Of a stretch of 64,000 nt of DNA, positions 32,742 to 41,800 are shown piece by piece (position 1 is the first letter of the stretch; each line of letters opens with the position of its first letter). A model generated the notes under the pieces. It was not told where the DNA came from, searched no databases, and saw only the letters and a list, made by a program, of their open reading frames with translations. Source of the stretch: Streptomyces coelicoflavus (GTDB lineage Bacteria; Actinomycetota; Actinomycetes; Streptomycetales; Streptomycetaceae); contig NZ_BEWB01000011.1 of NCBI RefSeq assembly GCF_003112555.1, positions 186,001-250,000 of the forward strand, given 5' to 3'. A program made the position numbers and the translations under genes.

Positions 32742-35720
32742 TCAGGCCGAGGAGAGCTGTGCCGCTATCTCGTCCTCCCACTCCTTCTGCCGCTCGGGGT
32801 CGTTGAGTGAATCCGCCCACGCTTCCTCACGCGATTTCTCCCACTCTTCGGCCGACTGCTCGTGCTTCGCCGGGTCATGCTTCTCCGGATTGTGCTTATC
32901 CGGTCCGCAGTTGAGAGTCTTGAGGAACGCACGCATCTTTGCGCGAATGTCGTCGGGAACATCCTTGCCCGCAGGGACGGCCGGCCCGGCCGCGAGCGCA
33001 TAGATTTCCTGCGCTTTCAGTTGCCGCTCACCCTGCTCGAGGGGCTTCAGCACGTTGAAGCCCTCCTTCGTCGCATCACGCTTTCTGTTGCCCTTGCCGT
33101 CCTTGGACTTCTCGAACTTCCTGGGCTCCGGCTCGGTCCCTTCCTGGGCATCCGTCGTACGGGCCCACTTTTCGGGATGCCGCACCGCCTCATAGCGTTT
33201 GGCGAACTTCTTCCCTCCCTTGTAGGCAGCGATACCGCCCAGGGCCGCCGCCGTTGTGCCACCCGCGACGGCGGATCCGATCGGGCCGCCGACCGCGCCG
33301 GCCGCAGATGCGATCACCACGGCACCGGCCGCGGTACGCGCCACGTTGCCGCCCGCGTTGAGGGCTCGCTTGATCTCCTTCCCCGTCTGCTTGCCCACCG
33401 CGTAATCCCTGAGACTGGCCATGTGCGCCAGCAGTTCCTGCCTCAGCCCCTCGATACGGTCCCGCTCGTCCTGAATGCTCTGCAGGGCTTCCCTGGACGG
33501 CTCGTCCGGCGACAGTCCGGAGCACTCCCGGATCAGGTCTCCTGTCGCCTCCCCCAAATTGTTGAGTACGCCCCGCAGGTCGCCCGAACGCTTCGCGTCT
33601 ACACCCTTGAAGTGCTCTTTGAGCTCATTCTTCTTCTGGTGAGTCCTCAACGCGACAATGGAGTCACGAACAACGAATATTCCGGAGAACGCCATGATGA
33701 GGGCACCGCTGGCATCCCCGAGGGCAGCCATCCCTCCCAGATCACCGGCGTTCTTCATGGCATTGTTTGTGATTTTCACGCCATCGTTGGCGGTCATGAG
33801 GCTGTTCGTCGTGAGGCCGATGACCTTCGACTTCTCTTTTTTCCTGTCCTGATGGGACTTCGGTCCCGTTTCCTTGCTCCCCTTGTGCCCGGCCCACGCG
33901 TCGCGTCCGTCGTTGAGCGCCCCCAGCGTGTCGTTCACCACGTTGATCCCGGTCCCGGTCTGCCCCATCTGCGCGGTGGAGCGCACCAGCCCGGTGTTCG
34001 AGGTCTGCCCCGCATGCGACTGAAGCGGCCCTTCGACCGGGGCAACTACACGCAGAGCCACCGTGTCCGCCGGGTCGAGCCATTTCCTGCCCTTGGTGGA
34101 GCTGAAGGGGCGCTTGACCTGTTCCATGATCGTCTTGCCCGTTTTCCCGGCGTCCGACGTCCCCGGCTCTTCCGTCTGCTCCGCGGCTTCCGGGGTCTTC
34201 CCCGCCTTCTTCGCCTTCTTGGCCTTCTTCGCCTCGGCCGCCTTCGCCGCCGCCTCTGCCTCAGCCTTCGCCGCCGCCTCGGCCTCAGCCTTGACCGCGT
34301 CGGCCTGGACGGTCTTCGCGTTGGTGTGAGCCGTCTTCGCCTCGGTCTCGGCCGCCCTCGCCTGCGCCTGTGCCCGCGCCGCAGCCGCGGCCTGCTCCTG
34401 CGCCTCGGCCGCGTCCCCCTCCTGCTTCCCCGCCTCCTCGCCCGCTGTCCTCGCGTCCGTCCGCGCCTGTGCCGCGGTCGCCCGGTGCGCCTCCGCCGCC
34501 GCGCCGGCCTCCTCCGCCTGCGCCCGCGCCTGCTCCGCGGTCCGGCCGTGCGTGGCCGCGTCGGCCTGAGCCTGGGCATGCTCGCGCGCCGCGTCAACGG
34601 CGTCCTTCAGCAGCCGCTCTGCCTCGTCATGGGCCTTCTTCGCCTGCTGCTGCGCCGTTTCCTTGGTCTTCCCCCACTTCTCCGCCTCCCGCCCGGCCGT
34701 CGTCCCCGACTTCTTCGCGGTGCCGGCCGCCCCCGCCTGCTCCCGCGCGACGGTCTCGGCCTTCTCCGCCTGAGCCAGCGCGTCGGTCGCGACCTTGGAC
34801 CACTTCTCCACCTCGCTGTTGGCCGCGGTCAGCTCCTCCGCCTCGGCCTCGGCCTTCGCGGCCTGCTGCACCGCCTGTTCACCGGCCGCCGCCTTCTTCT
34901 CCTCCGCGGCTTCGGCCGCCTGCTTCTTCTTCTCCGCCGCCTCGGCCTGCTGCGTGAACTTGAGCACGTCGGCTTCGGCTTCCTTCTGCTTCTTCTCCGC
35001 CGCCTCGGCCTGCTGCGTGAACTTGAGCACGTCGGCCTCGGCCTTCGTCTGCTCCTGCTCCGCCTCCGTGGCCTGCTTCGTGAACTCCTTCTCCCTCTCC
35101 TGAGCCTTGGCCGCGTCGGCGCGCGCCGTTGCCGCGGCCTCGCCGTGTTCCCGCTCGGCCGCCTTGGCCCGCTTCTGGTCCTGCTCCGCCTTCGTGGCGG
35201 TCCCCGTGTGCCTCCGCTGCTCGCCCTCGGCCGCCGTCCGGTCCCGCTCCGCCTCCGCGGCGATCCCCTCGTGTCTCTGCTGCTCGGCCCGGGCGCCCGC
35301 CGCCTTCTGGCGTGCCTTCAGCGCTTTCCCGGACTGCTGCCACACCACGTCCGCAGCCCTGGCCCGCCCCAGCGCCGCGTCCGCGACGTCCTTCTTCCGG
35401 TGCTGTACCTCCTCCTCGGCCAGCTCCTTCTGCGACTTCGCGCCCTCGCCCTGGTTCTTGCTCCGGCCCTGCGGCTCGGGCTCCCGCACCGTCGTGATCG
35501 CCATGTCGTCCTCCCGCGCCGGAGAACTCGACCGCGTCGAGGCTTCGGCCCCGGGCTGCTCACGCGTAGCCGTCGCACGCTGGATCGCCAGGGAGACCGC
35601 GCGGTTCCCCGCCCTGGCCTGCAAGGAGGACAGGGGAGGCTGCTGCGCCGGAGGGTGGTGCCGGGCCGGAGCGGTGGCGTTCGTGCGGCGGGTCTGCGAT
35701 TCGTGCAAGCGGTCCGACAC
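32742..35720 (-). CDS. Large coiled-coil protein, putative CIS effector/tape-measure-related
   Basis: The 992-residue protein from GTG 35720 (AGGAGG upstream) begins with LSSLQARAGNRAVSLAIQRA (30-49), matching the motif in the DUF4157 protein. Residues about 80-530 are Ala/Glu/Lys/Gln-rich heptad coiled coil. A C-terminal globular part follows, with hydrophobic stretches at about 640-690 and 790-833 (TAAGAVVIASAAGAVGGPIG, pore-like), and a charged tail. Published work in S. coelicolor describes a CIS effector related to phage tape-measure proteins at this locus position, and this is its likely equivalent. Toxicity cannot be read from sequence. Confidence 0.7.
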   Translation of the reverse strand: MSDRLHESQTRRTNATAPARHHPPAQQPPLSSLQARAGNRAVSLAIQRATATREQPGAEASTRSSSPAREDDMAITTVREPEPQGRSKNQGEGAKSQKELAEEEVQHRKKDVADAALGRARAADVVWQQSGKALKARQKAAGARAEQQRHEGIAAEAERDRTAAEGEQRRHTGTATKAEQDQKRAKAAEREHGEAAATARADAAKAQEREKEFTKQATEAEQEQTKAEADVLKFTQQAEAAEKKQKEAEADVLKFTQQAEAAEKKKQAAEAAEEKKAAAGEQAVQQAAKAEAEAEELTAANSEVEKWSKVATDALAQAEKAETVAREQAGAAGTAKKSGTTAGREAEKWGKTKETAQQQAKKAHDEAERLLKDAVDAAREHAQAQADAATHGRTAEQARAQAEEAGAAAEAHRATAAQARTDARTAGEEAGKQEGDAAEAQEQAAAAARAQAQARAAETEAKTAHTNAKTVQADAVKAEAEAAAKAEAEAAAKAAEAKKAKKAKKAGKTPEAAEQTEEPGTSDAGKTGKTIMEQVKRPFSSTKGRKWLDPADTVALRVVAPVEGPLQSHAGQTSNTGLVRSTAQMGQTGTGINVVNDTLGALNDGRDAWAGHKGSKETGPKSHQDRKKEKSKVIGLTTNSLMTANDGVKITNNAMKNAGDLGGMAALGDASGALIMAFSGIFVVRDSIVALRTHQKKNELKEHFKGVDAKRSGDLRGVLNNLGEATGDLIRECSGLSPDEPSREALQSIQDERDRIEGLRQELLAHMASLRDYAVGKQTGKEIKRALNAGGNVARTAAGAVVIASAAGAVGGPIGSAVAGGTTAAALGGIAAYKGGKKFAKRYEAVRHPEKWARTTDAQEGTEPEPRKFEKSKDGKGNRKRDATKEGFNVLKPLEQGERQLKAQEIYALAAGPAVPAGKDVPDDIRAKMRAFLKTLNCGPDKHNPEKHDPAKHEQSAEEWEKSREEAWADSLNDPERQKEWEDEIAAQLSSA

Positions 35721-36028
35721 GGACAACTCCTCCTGACGTCCCGTCACCACCCGCGCCCGGGCAAGGCCGCGATCCTCGGCGTGGCGGTACGGAGCGTTCC
35801 CGGACCGGGCGTGATCGCAAGATGACATGCTGGCGAACTGACACTCAACACACGATGTTGAAGAGGAACGGCAGCCGACCACCAGGGAAAGACAGGGAGT
35901 CTGCCCCAACGGGCACGACCAGGGGCAAGGGACATGCCCCCGGTCCGGCACCCGGAGACGTTTCGGCGTCGGCAACGCGCGCGTGAGGCTGAGGGGCGTC
36001 CTGTCTCGTACCCCGAGGAGAGCAGAGC
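35721..36028. promoter_or_regulatory. Divergent promoter region of the CIS sheath and effector genes
   Basis: These 308 non-coding bases lie between the leftward effector gene and the rightward structural operon. They contain TGCCCCAACGGGCA (35902-35915) and a nearby GGGGCA/TGCCCC hairpin (35922-35940). The ribosome site GAGGAG serves the sheath gene. This is the most likely control point for particle production. Confidence 0.55.
35902..35915. promoter_or_regulatory. 14-bp repeat TGCCCCAACGGGCA, copy 2
   Basis: Identical to the copy at 31899-31912 and centred about 120 bases before the sheath start. The TGCCC-CAAC-GGGCA symmetry suits a dimeric regulator. Confidence 0.5.
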
Positions 36029-37633
36029 ATGCCGTCCTACCTGTCGCCCGGCGTCTACGTCGAGGAGGTGGCCAGCGGCTCGCGCCCGATCGAGGGAGTG
36101 GGCACGTCGGTGGCGGCCTTCGTCGGTCTTGCCCCGACCGGCCCGCTGAACGAGCCCACGCTGGTGACCAACTGGACGCAGTACGTCGCGGCCTTCGGTG
36201 ACTTCACCGGCGGGTACTACCTCGCGCACTCCGTCTACGGGTTCTTCAACAACGGTGGCTCGGCCGCCTACGTCGTCCGCGTCGGCGGCTCGGCCGAGGA
36301 TGCCGCCGCCGACGGCTCGGTCAACGGCGCCGCCGCCCCCGCGGCCGTCACCGGCAGCACCGCCAAGGCGCTGACCGCCGCCGAGCCCAAGCAGCTCGGC
36401 ACGTTCGCCGTGACGGCCACCGCCGCCGGCCAGAGCGGCCCGCTGACCGTCGAGGTCGCCGACCCCGAGGGCGAGGGCGCCGCCGAGCGCTTCAAGCTGA
36501 TCGTCAAGGACGGCGACAAGCCGGTCGAGACCTTCGACGTGAGCGCCAAGAAGGGCAACCGCTCCTACGTGGTCACCCAGGTCAAGGAGCGCTCCAAGCT
36601 CATCACCGTGACCGAGGCCGCGCCCGCCGCGCAGCTGGTCCGGCCGGAGAACCAGACCGTGGCGCTGCCCGCGCCGCCGGCCGCCGCCCCCGCCACTCCG
36701 GCCAGGCAGGCCGAGAGCGTGCAGCCCGGACCGGCCGAGTACCTCGGCGACTCCGCGGACCGCACCGGTTTCGGCGGTCTGGAGGCGATCGACGAGATCT
36801 CCATGGTCGCGGTGCCCGACCTGATGGCCGCCTACCAGCGCGGTGCGATCGACCTGGAGGCCGTCAAGGCCGTCCAGCTCGGTCTCATAGCCCACTGCGA
36901 GCTGATGGGCGACCGCGTCGCGATCATCGACCCGCCGCCCAGCCAGAACGCCCGCCAGATCCGCGTCTGGCGCCAGGAGACGGCCGGTTACGACTCCAAG
37001 TACGCGGCCCTGTACTACCCCTGGATCAAGTCCTTCGACCCGGCCACCGGCCAGTCCCGCCTGGTCCCGCCGAGCGGTCACGTCGCCGGCATCTGGGCCC
37101 GCAACGACTCCGAGCGCGGCGTGCACAAGGCCCCCGCCAACGAGGTCGTCCGCGGCGCCGTGGACCTGGAGCTCCAGATCACCCGCGGCGAGCAGGACCT
37201 GCTCAACCCGATCGGCGTCAACTGCATCCGCTCCTTCCCCGGCCGCGGCATCCGCGTCTGGGGCGCGCGCACCCTCTCCTCCGACCCGGCGTGGCGCTAC
37301 CTGAACATCCGCCGGTACTTCAACTACCTGGAGGAGTCGATCCTGATCGGCACCCAGTGGGTGGTGTTCGAGCCGAACGACCACAACCTCTGGGCCCGTA
37401 TCCGGCGCAACGTCTCGGCGTTCCTGGTCAACGAGTGGCGCAACGGCGCCCTCTTCGGCCAGAGCCCCGACCAGGCCTACTACGTCAAGTGCGACGAGGA
37501 GACCAACCCGCCGGAGTCCGTCGACCTCGGCCGGGTCGTCTGCGAGATCGGCATCGCGCCGGTCAAGCCCGCCGAGTTCGTCATCTTCCGGCTGGCCCAG
37601 TTCTCCAGCGGCGGCGGCGAACTGGACGAGTAG
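36029..37633 (+). CDS. CIS contractile sheath protein
   Basis: The 534-residue protein has the phage/PVC sheath N-terminus (MPSYLSPGVYVEEVASGSRP, TSVAAFVGLAPTGPLNEPTL) and the conserved C-terminal fold (RYLNIRRYFNYLEESILIGT, FEPNDHNLWARIRRNVSAFL, AEFVIFRLAQF). A variable Ala/Pro-rich insertion (about 95-235) is probably surface-exposed. Contraction of this sheath drives the inner tube. Only one sheath gene is present, against three in PVC-type clusters. It is the first gene of the rightward structural operon. Confidence 0.95.
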   Translation: MPSYLSPGVYVEEVASGSRPIEGVGTSVAAFVGLAPTGPLNEPTLVTNWTQYVAAFGDFTGGYYLAHSVYGFFNNGGSAAYVVRVGGSAEDAAADGSVNGAAAPAAVTGSTAKALTAAEPKQLGTFAVTATAAGQSGPLTVEVADPEGEGAAERFKLIVKDGDKPVETFDVSAKKGNRSYVVTQVKERSKLITVTEAAPAAQLVRPENQTVALPAPPAAAPATPARQAESVQPGPAEYLGDSADRTGFGGLEAIDEISMVAVPDLMAAYQRGAIDLEAVKAVQLGLIAHCELMGDRVAIIDPPPSQNARQIRVWRQETAGYDSKYAALYYPWIKSFDPATGQSRLVPPSGHVAGIWARNDSERGVHKAPANEVVRGAVDLELQITRGEQDLLNPIGVNCIRSFPGRGIRVWGARTLSSDPAWRYLNIRRYFNYLEESILIGTQWVVFEPNDHNLWARIRRNVSAFLVNEWRNGALFGQSPDQAYYVKCDEETNPPESVDLGRVVCEIGIAPVKPAEFVIFRLAQFSSGGGELDE

Positions 37634-37687
37634 GCGCGGACCGCGCCCCCGCCCTTCTCCCTCATCCTCTAGAAGGACAGCGAACCC

Positions 37688-38137
37688 ATGTCTCTCCCCA
37701 AGCCAGAAGACGTACTCGTCGCACCGAATTTCGGTATCCAGATCGACGGTGTGATGGTCGAGTACCTCAACTCGGTCTCCAACCTGCAGATCGAGCAGGA
37801 CGTCATCAAGTACCAGCAGAACCAGGGCACCACCGGACGCAACAACGTCACCCTGATGCCGGGCGTCGCCAAGGACGGCTCGGTCCAGGTCGAGCGCGGT
37901 ATGAGCCAGTCGTCGGTGTTCACCCAGTGGATCAACGACTCCATGGCGGGCCGGATGGCCACCGCCCGCAAGAACGCCACGATCATCGTGATGGACTACG
38001 AGGACAACCCGGTCAAGCGCTGGAACCTGCGCAACGCCTGGTGCAGCAAGGTCGTGGCGGGCACCCTGAAGGCGGGTGACACCAACGCCCTGACCGAGAC
38101 CATCACCATCGTGTTCGAAGAACTGGTCGTCGAGTAA
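37688..38137 (+). CDS. CIS inner tube protein 1 (gp19/Pvc1 family)
   Basis: The 149-residue protein has the T4 gp19-like tube pattern: FGIQIDGVMVEYLNSVSNLQ, KYQQNQGTTGRNNVTLMPGV, QWINDSMAGRMATARKNATI and WNLRNAWCSKVVAGTLKAGD, ending TETITIVFEELVVE. Hexamers stack to form the inner tube inside the sheath. Its TAA stop overlaps the next ATG (TAATG), so translation is coupled. It starts 54 bases after the sheath stop. Confidence 0.93.
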   Translation: MSLPKPEDVLVAPNFGIQIDGVMVEYLNSVSNLQIEQDVIKYQQNQGTTGRNNVTLMPGVAKDGSVQVERGMSQSSVFTQWINDSMAGRMATARKNATIIVMDYEDNPVKRWNLRNAWCSKVVAGTLKAGDTNALTETITIVFEELVVE

Positions 38138-38658
38138 TGCGGCGTTCATCTGCCAAGGCACCCGCCTCGGCACCCCAGACCGCGGCGGCGGGAGCGGACT
38201 TCCCCCGTTCGGCTCCCGCCGCCGCGTCCGCGGAGGCGCCGGCCGCCCCTCCCGTCGCGGCTCCGGTCGACACGGCACCGCGGCAGCAGATGCGGACCGA
38301 GTTCCCCTTCGAGCTGCCGCGCGGGTACGTCGACGACTCGGGCACGGTCCACAAGGACGGTGTGATGCGCCTGGCGACGGCACGGGACGAGCTGATCCCG
38401 CTGCGCGACGTGCGGGTGCAGGAGAACCCTGCGTACCTGTCGGTGGTGCTGCTCGGCCGGGTCATCACCCGGCTGGGCACGCTGGCGATGGTGCACGACG
38501 GGGTGGTGGAGAACATGTTCGCCTCCGACCTGGCGTTCCTCCAGGACTTCTACCGCCAGATCAACGCGGAGGGGCACACCCGCGCGGCCGTGGAGTGCCC
38601 GCACTGCTCGGAACCCTTCGAGGTGGAACTCGGCGGGAGCCGCCTGGGGGAATCGTGA
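38137..38658 (+). CDS. CIS tail-assembly-chaperone-like protein
   Basis: The 173-residue protein has a disordered Ala/Pro-rich N-terminus (1-50). A region like phage tail assembly chaperones follows (FPFELPRGYVDDSGTVHKDG, VMRLATARDELIPLRDVRVQ, FASDLAFLQDFYRQIN), then a single CPHC motif near the C-terminus (VECPHCSEPFEVEL). Position after tube 1 fits proteins acting in tube or baseplate assembly. The assignment rests on local pattern and context only. It overlaps the next gene as GTGA. Confidence 0.6.
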   Translation: MRRSSAKAPASAPQTAAAGADFPRSAPAAASAEAPAAPPVAAPVDTAPRQQMRTEFPFELPRGYVDDSGTVHKDGVMRLATARDELIPLRDVRVQENPAYLSVVLLGRVITRLGTLAMVHDGVVENMFASDLAFLQDFYRQINAEGHTRAAVECPHCSEPFEVELGGSRLGES

Positions 38659-38813
38659 CGTACGCGACCGACCGGCTGCACGAGGAGATCGCGTACGTCG
38701 CCTACCACTTCCACTGGAGCCTGGAGGCGATCCTGGATCTGGAGCACCAGGACCGCCGCCGGTACACGGACCAGATCGCGTCCCTCGTGACGCGTGGCAC
38801 GGCGGAGGGCTGA
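38655..38813 (+). CDS. Small CIS protein, DUF6760-like
   Basis: This 52-residue protein (VTYATDRLHEEIAYVAYHFH, then LEAILDLEHQDRRRYTDQIA) starts at GTG 38655, inside the overlap with the preceding stop. It is conserved in eCIS clusters at this position and resembles a helical T4 gp-type assembly factor. Phage analogues follow the tail chaperone gene, so an assembly role is likely. It is followed by the large Pro-rich gene three bases later. Confidence 0.75.
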   Translation: MTYATDRLHEEIAYVAYHFHWSLEAILDLEHQDRRRYTDQIASLVTRGTAEG

Positions 38814-38816
38814 TCG

Positions 38817-41800
38817 GTGGGATTCCTGGACCGGCTGCGGAGCCGTCGGGACGGTATCGGCGGAGCCGGGAGCGACAGCGGGGGCGGCGACGGAAACGGG
38901 ACCGCCCCCGCGGGTTCGTCCCCGGCCGCGGACCCGGGACCGGCCGCGGGCGGGAGCACGGGGGGCCCGGCCGGGCCCCCGCCCGTCGCCGTCGCCGCCT
39001 GGACAGGCCTGCCGCCGATCCAGCGGGCCACGGGCGCGGCACGTACGGGAGTGGCGGACGCCGGGTTCGGCGGCCGTCTTCCGACGTGGCAGAACCCGTC
39101 GTTCACGGGCGCGCCGTCTCCCGCGGTGCTGAACCCGGCCTCCGGCGACAGCCTGCTGTCCGGCGCGTTCGGCACGCCGGCCCGCCCGACGCCGTCCACA
39201 CCGCTGGCGTCACCGGCCGGCGCACCGCCGGTGCAGCGCATGCCGGTCGCTCCCCTGCGGGCGATACCGGCCGACGGCTCGGCCCCGGCCGCTCCCACGG
39301 GCCCCGTTCCGGGGGTGCGGGGCGGTTCGTCCGGCCTGCCCGGCGCCTCCGGTTCGCGGAGCGGCGCGTCGGGCACGCGGTTCCCGGCGCCCGCGCCTCC
39401 GGCCTCCGCCGCCGCGGCCTCCGTGCCCCCGGCCACGCCGGTCCAGCGGGCGGCTTCCGCCGGGCCGGTGTCGTCCGCGGCACCCGCGAGCACACCGGCC
39501 CAGGCTCCCCTCGGCGTCCGGGTGACTCCGGTGCCGCCCGCCGCCGCCCCGTCTCCGCGGCAGGCCCTGACCAAGGTTCCCTCCGGGTCGCCGGCCGTGC
39601 AGCGCCGGGCCCTGCCCGCGAGCCGCCGGACCACCGCAAGGGCGCCCGAGTCCCCCGGAACGGCCGCTTCGTCGGCGGACGGTGACCGAGCGGACCCCGG
39701 CTCGGCACCGGCCGGGGGTGCCCTCCCGGCACCCCCTCCTCCCGTGCAGCGCGCCGTGCTCCCGCCTGCCGCCGCCGACGCCCCGGCCGACGCTCCCGCC
39801 GACGCCGCGGTCCGGCCGGCGGTCCCCGGCCCCGGGACGACACCGGCCGCCGGGCCCCGGCACACCGCCCACCACGCCCCGGGCGACGGCCCTGCGTCGT
39901 CTACTCCGGTGCAGCGCGCCGCCGTACGGGCGTCGGGCGCCACGTCCGGCCCCCAGGCCCAGCGAGCCGCCCGCCCGACCGACGGCGACGCGACTCCGCC
40001 GCCGGGCTCCACCGCGCCCGGAGCCCCGGCACCACGTACGACGCCACAGACCAACCCCGCCCCCGCGCCGCGCACTTCCCCGCCCGGCGGCCTCACGACG
40101 CCCGCGACCGGCGCCCCCGCGGGACCCACCGCACCCGTGCAGCGAGCCACCCGCCCGGCCGACGGCAGCGCGACCGGTTCCCCGGCACGACGTACAGCGC
40201 CGCGGACCAACCCCGCCCCCGCGCCCCGCACTTCCCCGGCCGCCGACTCCACGGCACCCGCGACCGGCACCCCCGCGGGACCCACCGCACCCGTGCAGCG
40301 CACCGCCCGCCCGACCGACGGCAGCGCGACTCCCGCGCCGGGCTCCACCGCGCCCGGCCCCCCGGCACCACGTACGACGCCACAGACCAACCCCGCCCCC
40401 GCGCCGCGCACTTCCCCGCCCGGCGGCCTCACGACGCCCGCGTCCGGCAACCCCGCGGGACCCGGCACACCCGTGCAGCGCACCGCCCGCCCCACCGACA
40501 GCAGCGCGACCGACTCCCCGGCACCCACCACGTCCCCGTCCGCCGACCCCACGGCGCCCGCGTCCGGGTCGGGGTCCAGCACGAGGGCCGGGTTTGCTTC
40601 CGGTGCCGCGAAGGGCGAACCCCCGGTGCAGCGGACACCGGCCCGGCCCACGTCGCCCTCACCGCGCCCCGCCCCCACGCCGGCCGTCGGTCCCGGCGCC
40701 ACCGGCCGGGCGCCTCGCACCGCCGACGGCGCTACGTCCGGCCTGCCGGTGCAGCGAGCGGCGTCCCGCGGTTCCGATCCCGCGTCCGGCGCCGGCATCG
40801 GCGCGGGCGCCCGTCCCACCGGCCGGGCAGCGACCCCGCCGTCCGCACCGTCGCCCCTGCCCTCGCCCCCGGCCGGCGCTCCGGTCCAGCGTGCCGTGTC
40901 CACACACCAGAGCCCCGGCACCGACGGCACCGGCGGCACCGACGGCTCCAACGGGCCCACCACCCACCGCCCTTCGGCCGCACCGGGCGCCGACGCGTCG
41001 ACCGACGCCCCTGTCGAGCCGACCGTTGCCCGCGCCGACTCCGGCCGCCCCCGCACGGACACGGCACCCGATGCCGGGGCCCCGCCGGTCCAGCGGGCCG
41101 TGGCCCGGATCACCCCGTCCCCGGGCCCCGAGGGCGGCGCACCGGCAACGCCCGGCGCACGGCCGACGCGAACCACCGAAAGCGGTACCGCGCCCGAAGC
41201 CCGGCCTGCCGCCACGCCTCCCCCGTCGGCGCACCGCCCCTCCGCCTCCCCCGGCCTCCCCGCCGACGCGCAGCCCCCCGTCCAGCGCAAGGCGGCGTCA
41301 CCGGGCCGGACCCAGCCGTCGCAGGCCCCGCAGCCGCCGGTCCAGCGGGCCGCGGACGGGCCGGCCGGTGTGCCGAGCGCACCTTCCGCCGACCCGGCGC
41401 CCGCACCGCATCCCGGCACATCCGAGACGCAGCCCGCCGTCCAGCGAGCGGCCCAGAGTCCCGCCGCACCGACCACCACCGCCCGGCCCGAGCCAACCAC
41501 TCCGGTCGCGCCGACCACGCCGGTCGCGCCCACCGTCGCCGTACCGCTCTCCCGGCCCGCACCCGGCAAGCCGTCGGCCCCGGCACATCCCGTACCGCAG
41601 CGCCCCGCACAACAGCCCCCCGTACAGCGCAGTGCCGCGCCCCGCCGTCCGGGCCTGGGCGCCCCCATCCCGTCCCAGCCGGCCGACGCCGTACGCCCCA
41701 CCCCGACGCCTGCCACGGGGGCGCCCACCGCGATGCCTGACGTACGCCCCACCGCGACGCCCGCCGTGGAGGCACCCCCCGCGACGCCCCCCGTGGCACC

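Noticed and set aside
39961..40560. Possible CRISPR-like or mobile repeat array
   Set aside because: The repeats are contiguous, in frame and lack unique spacers or inverted-repeat structure; they encode a protein repeat.
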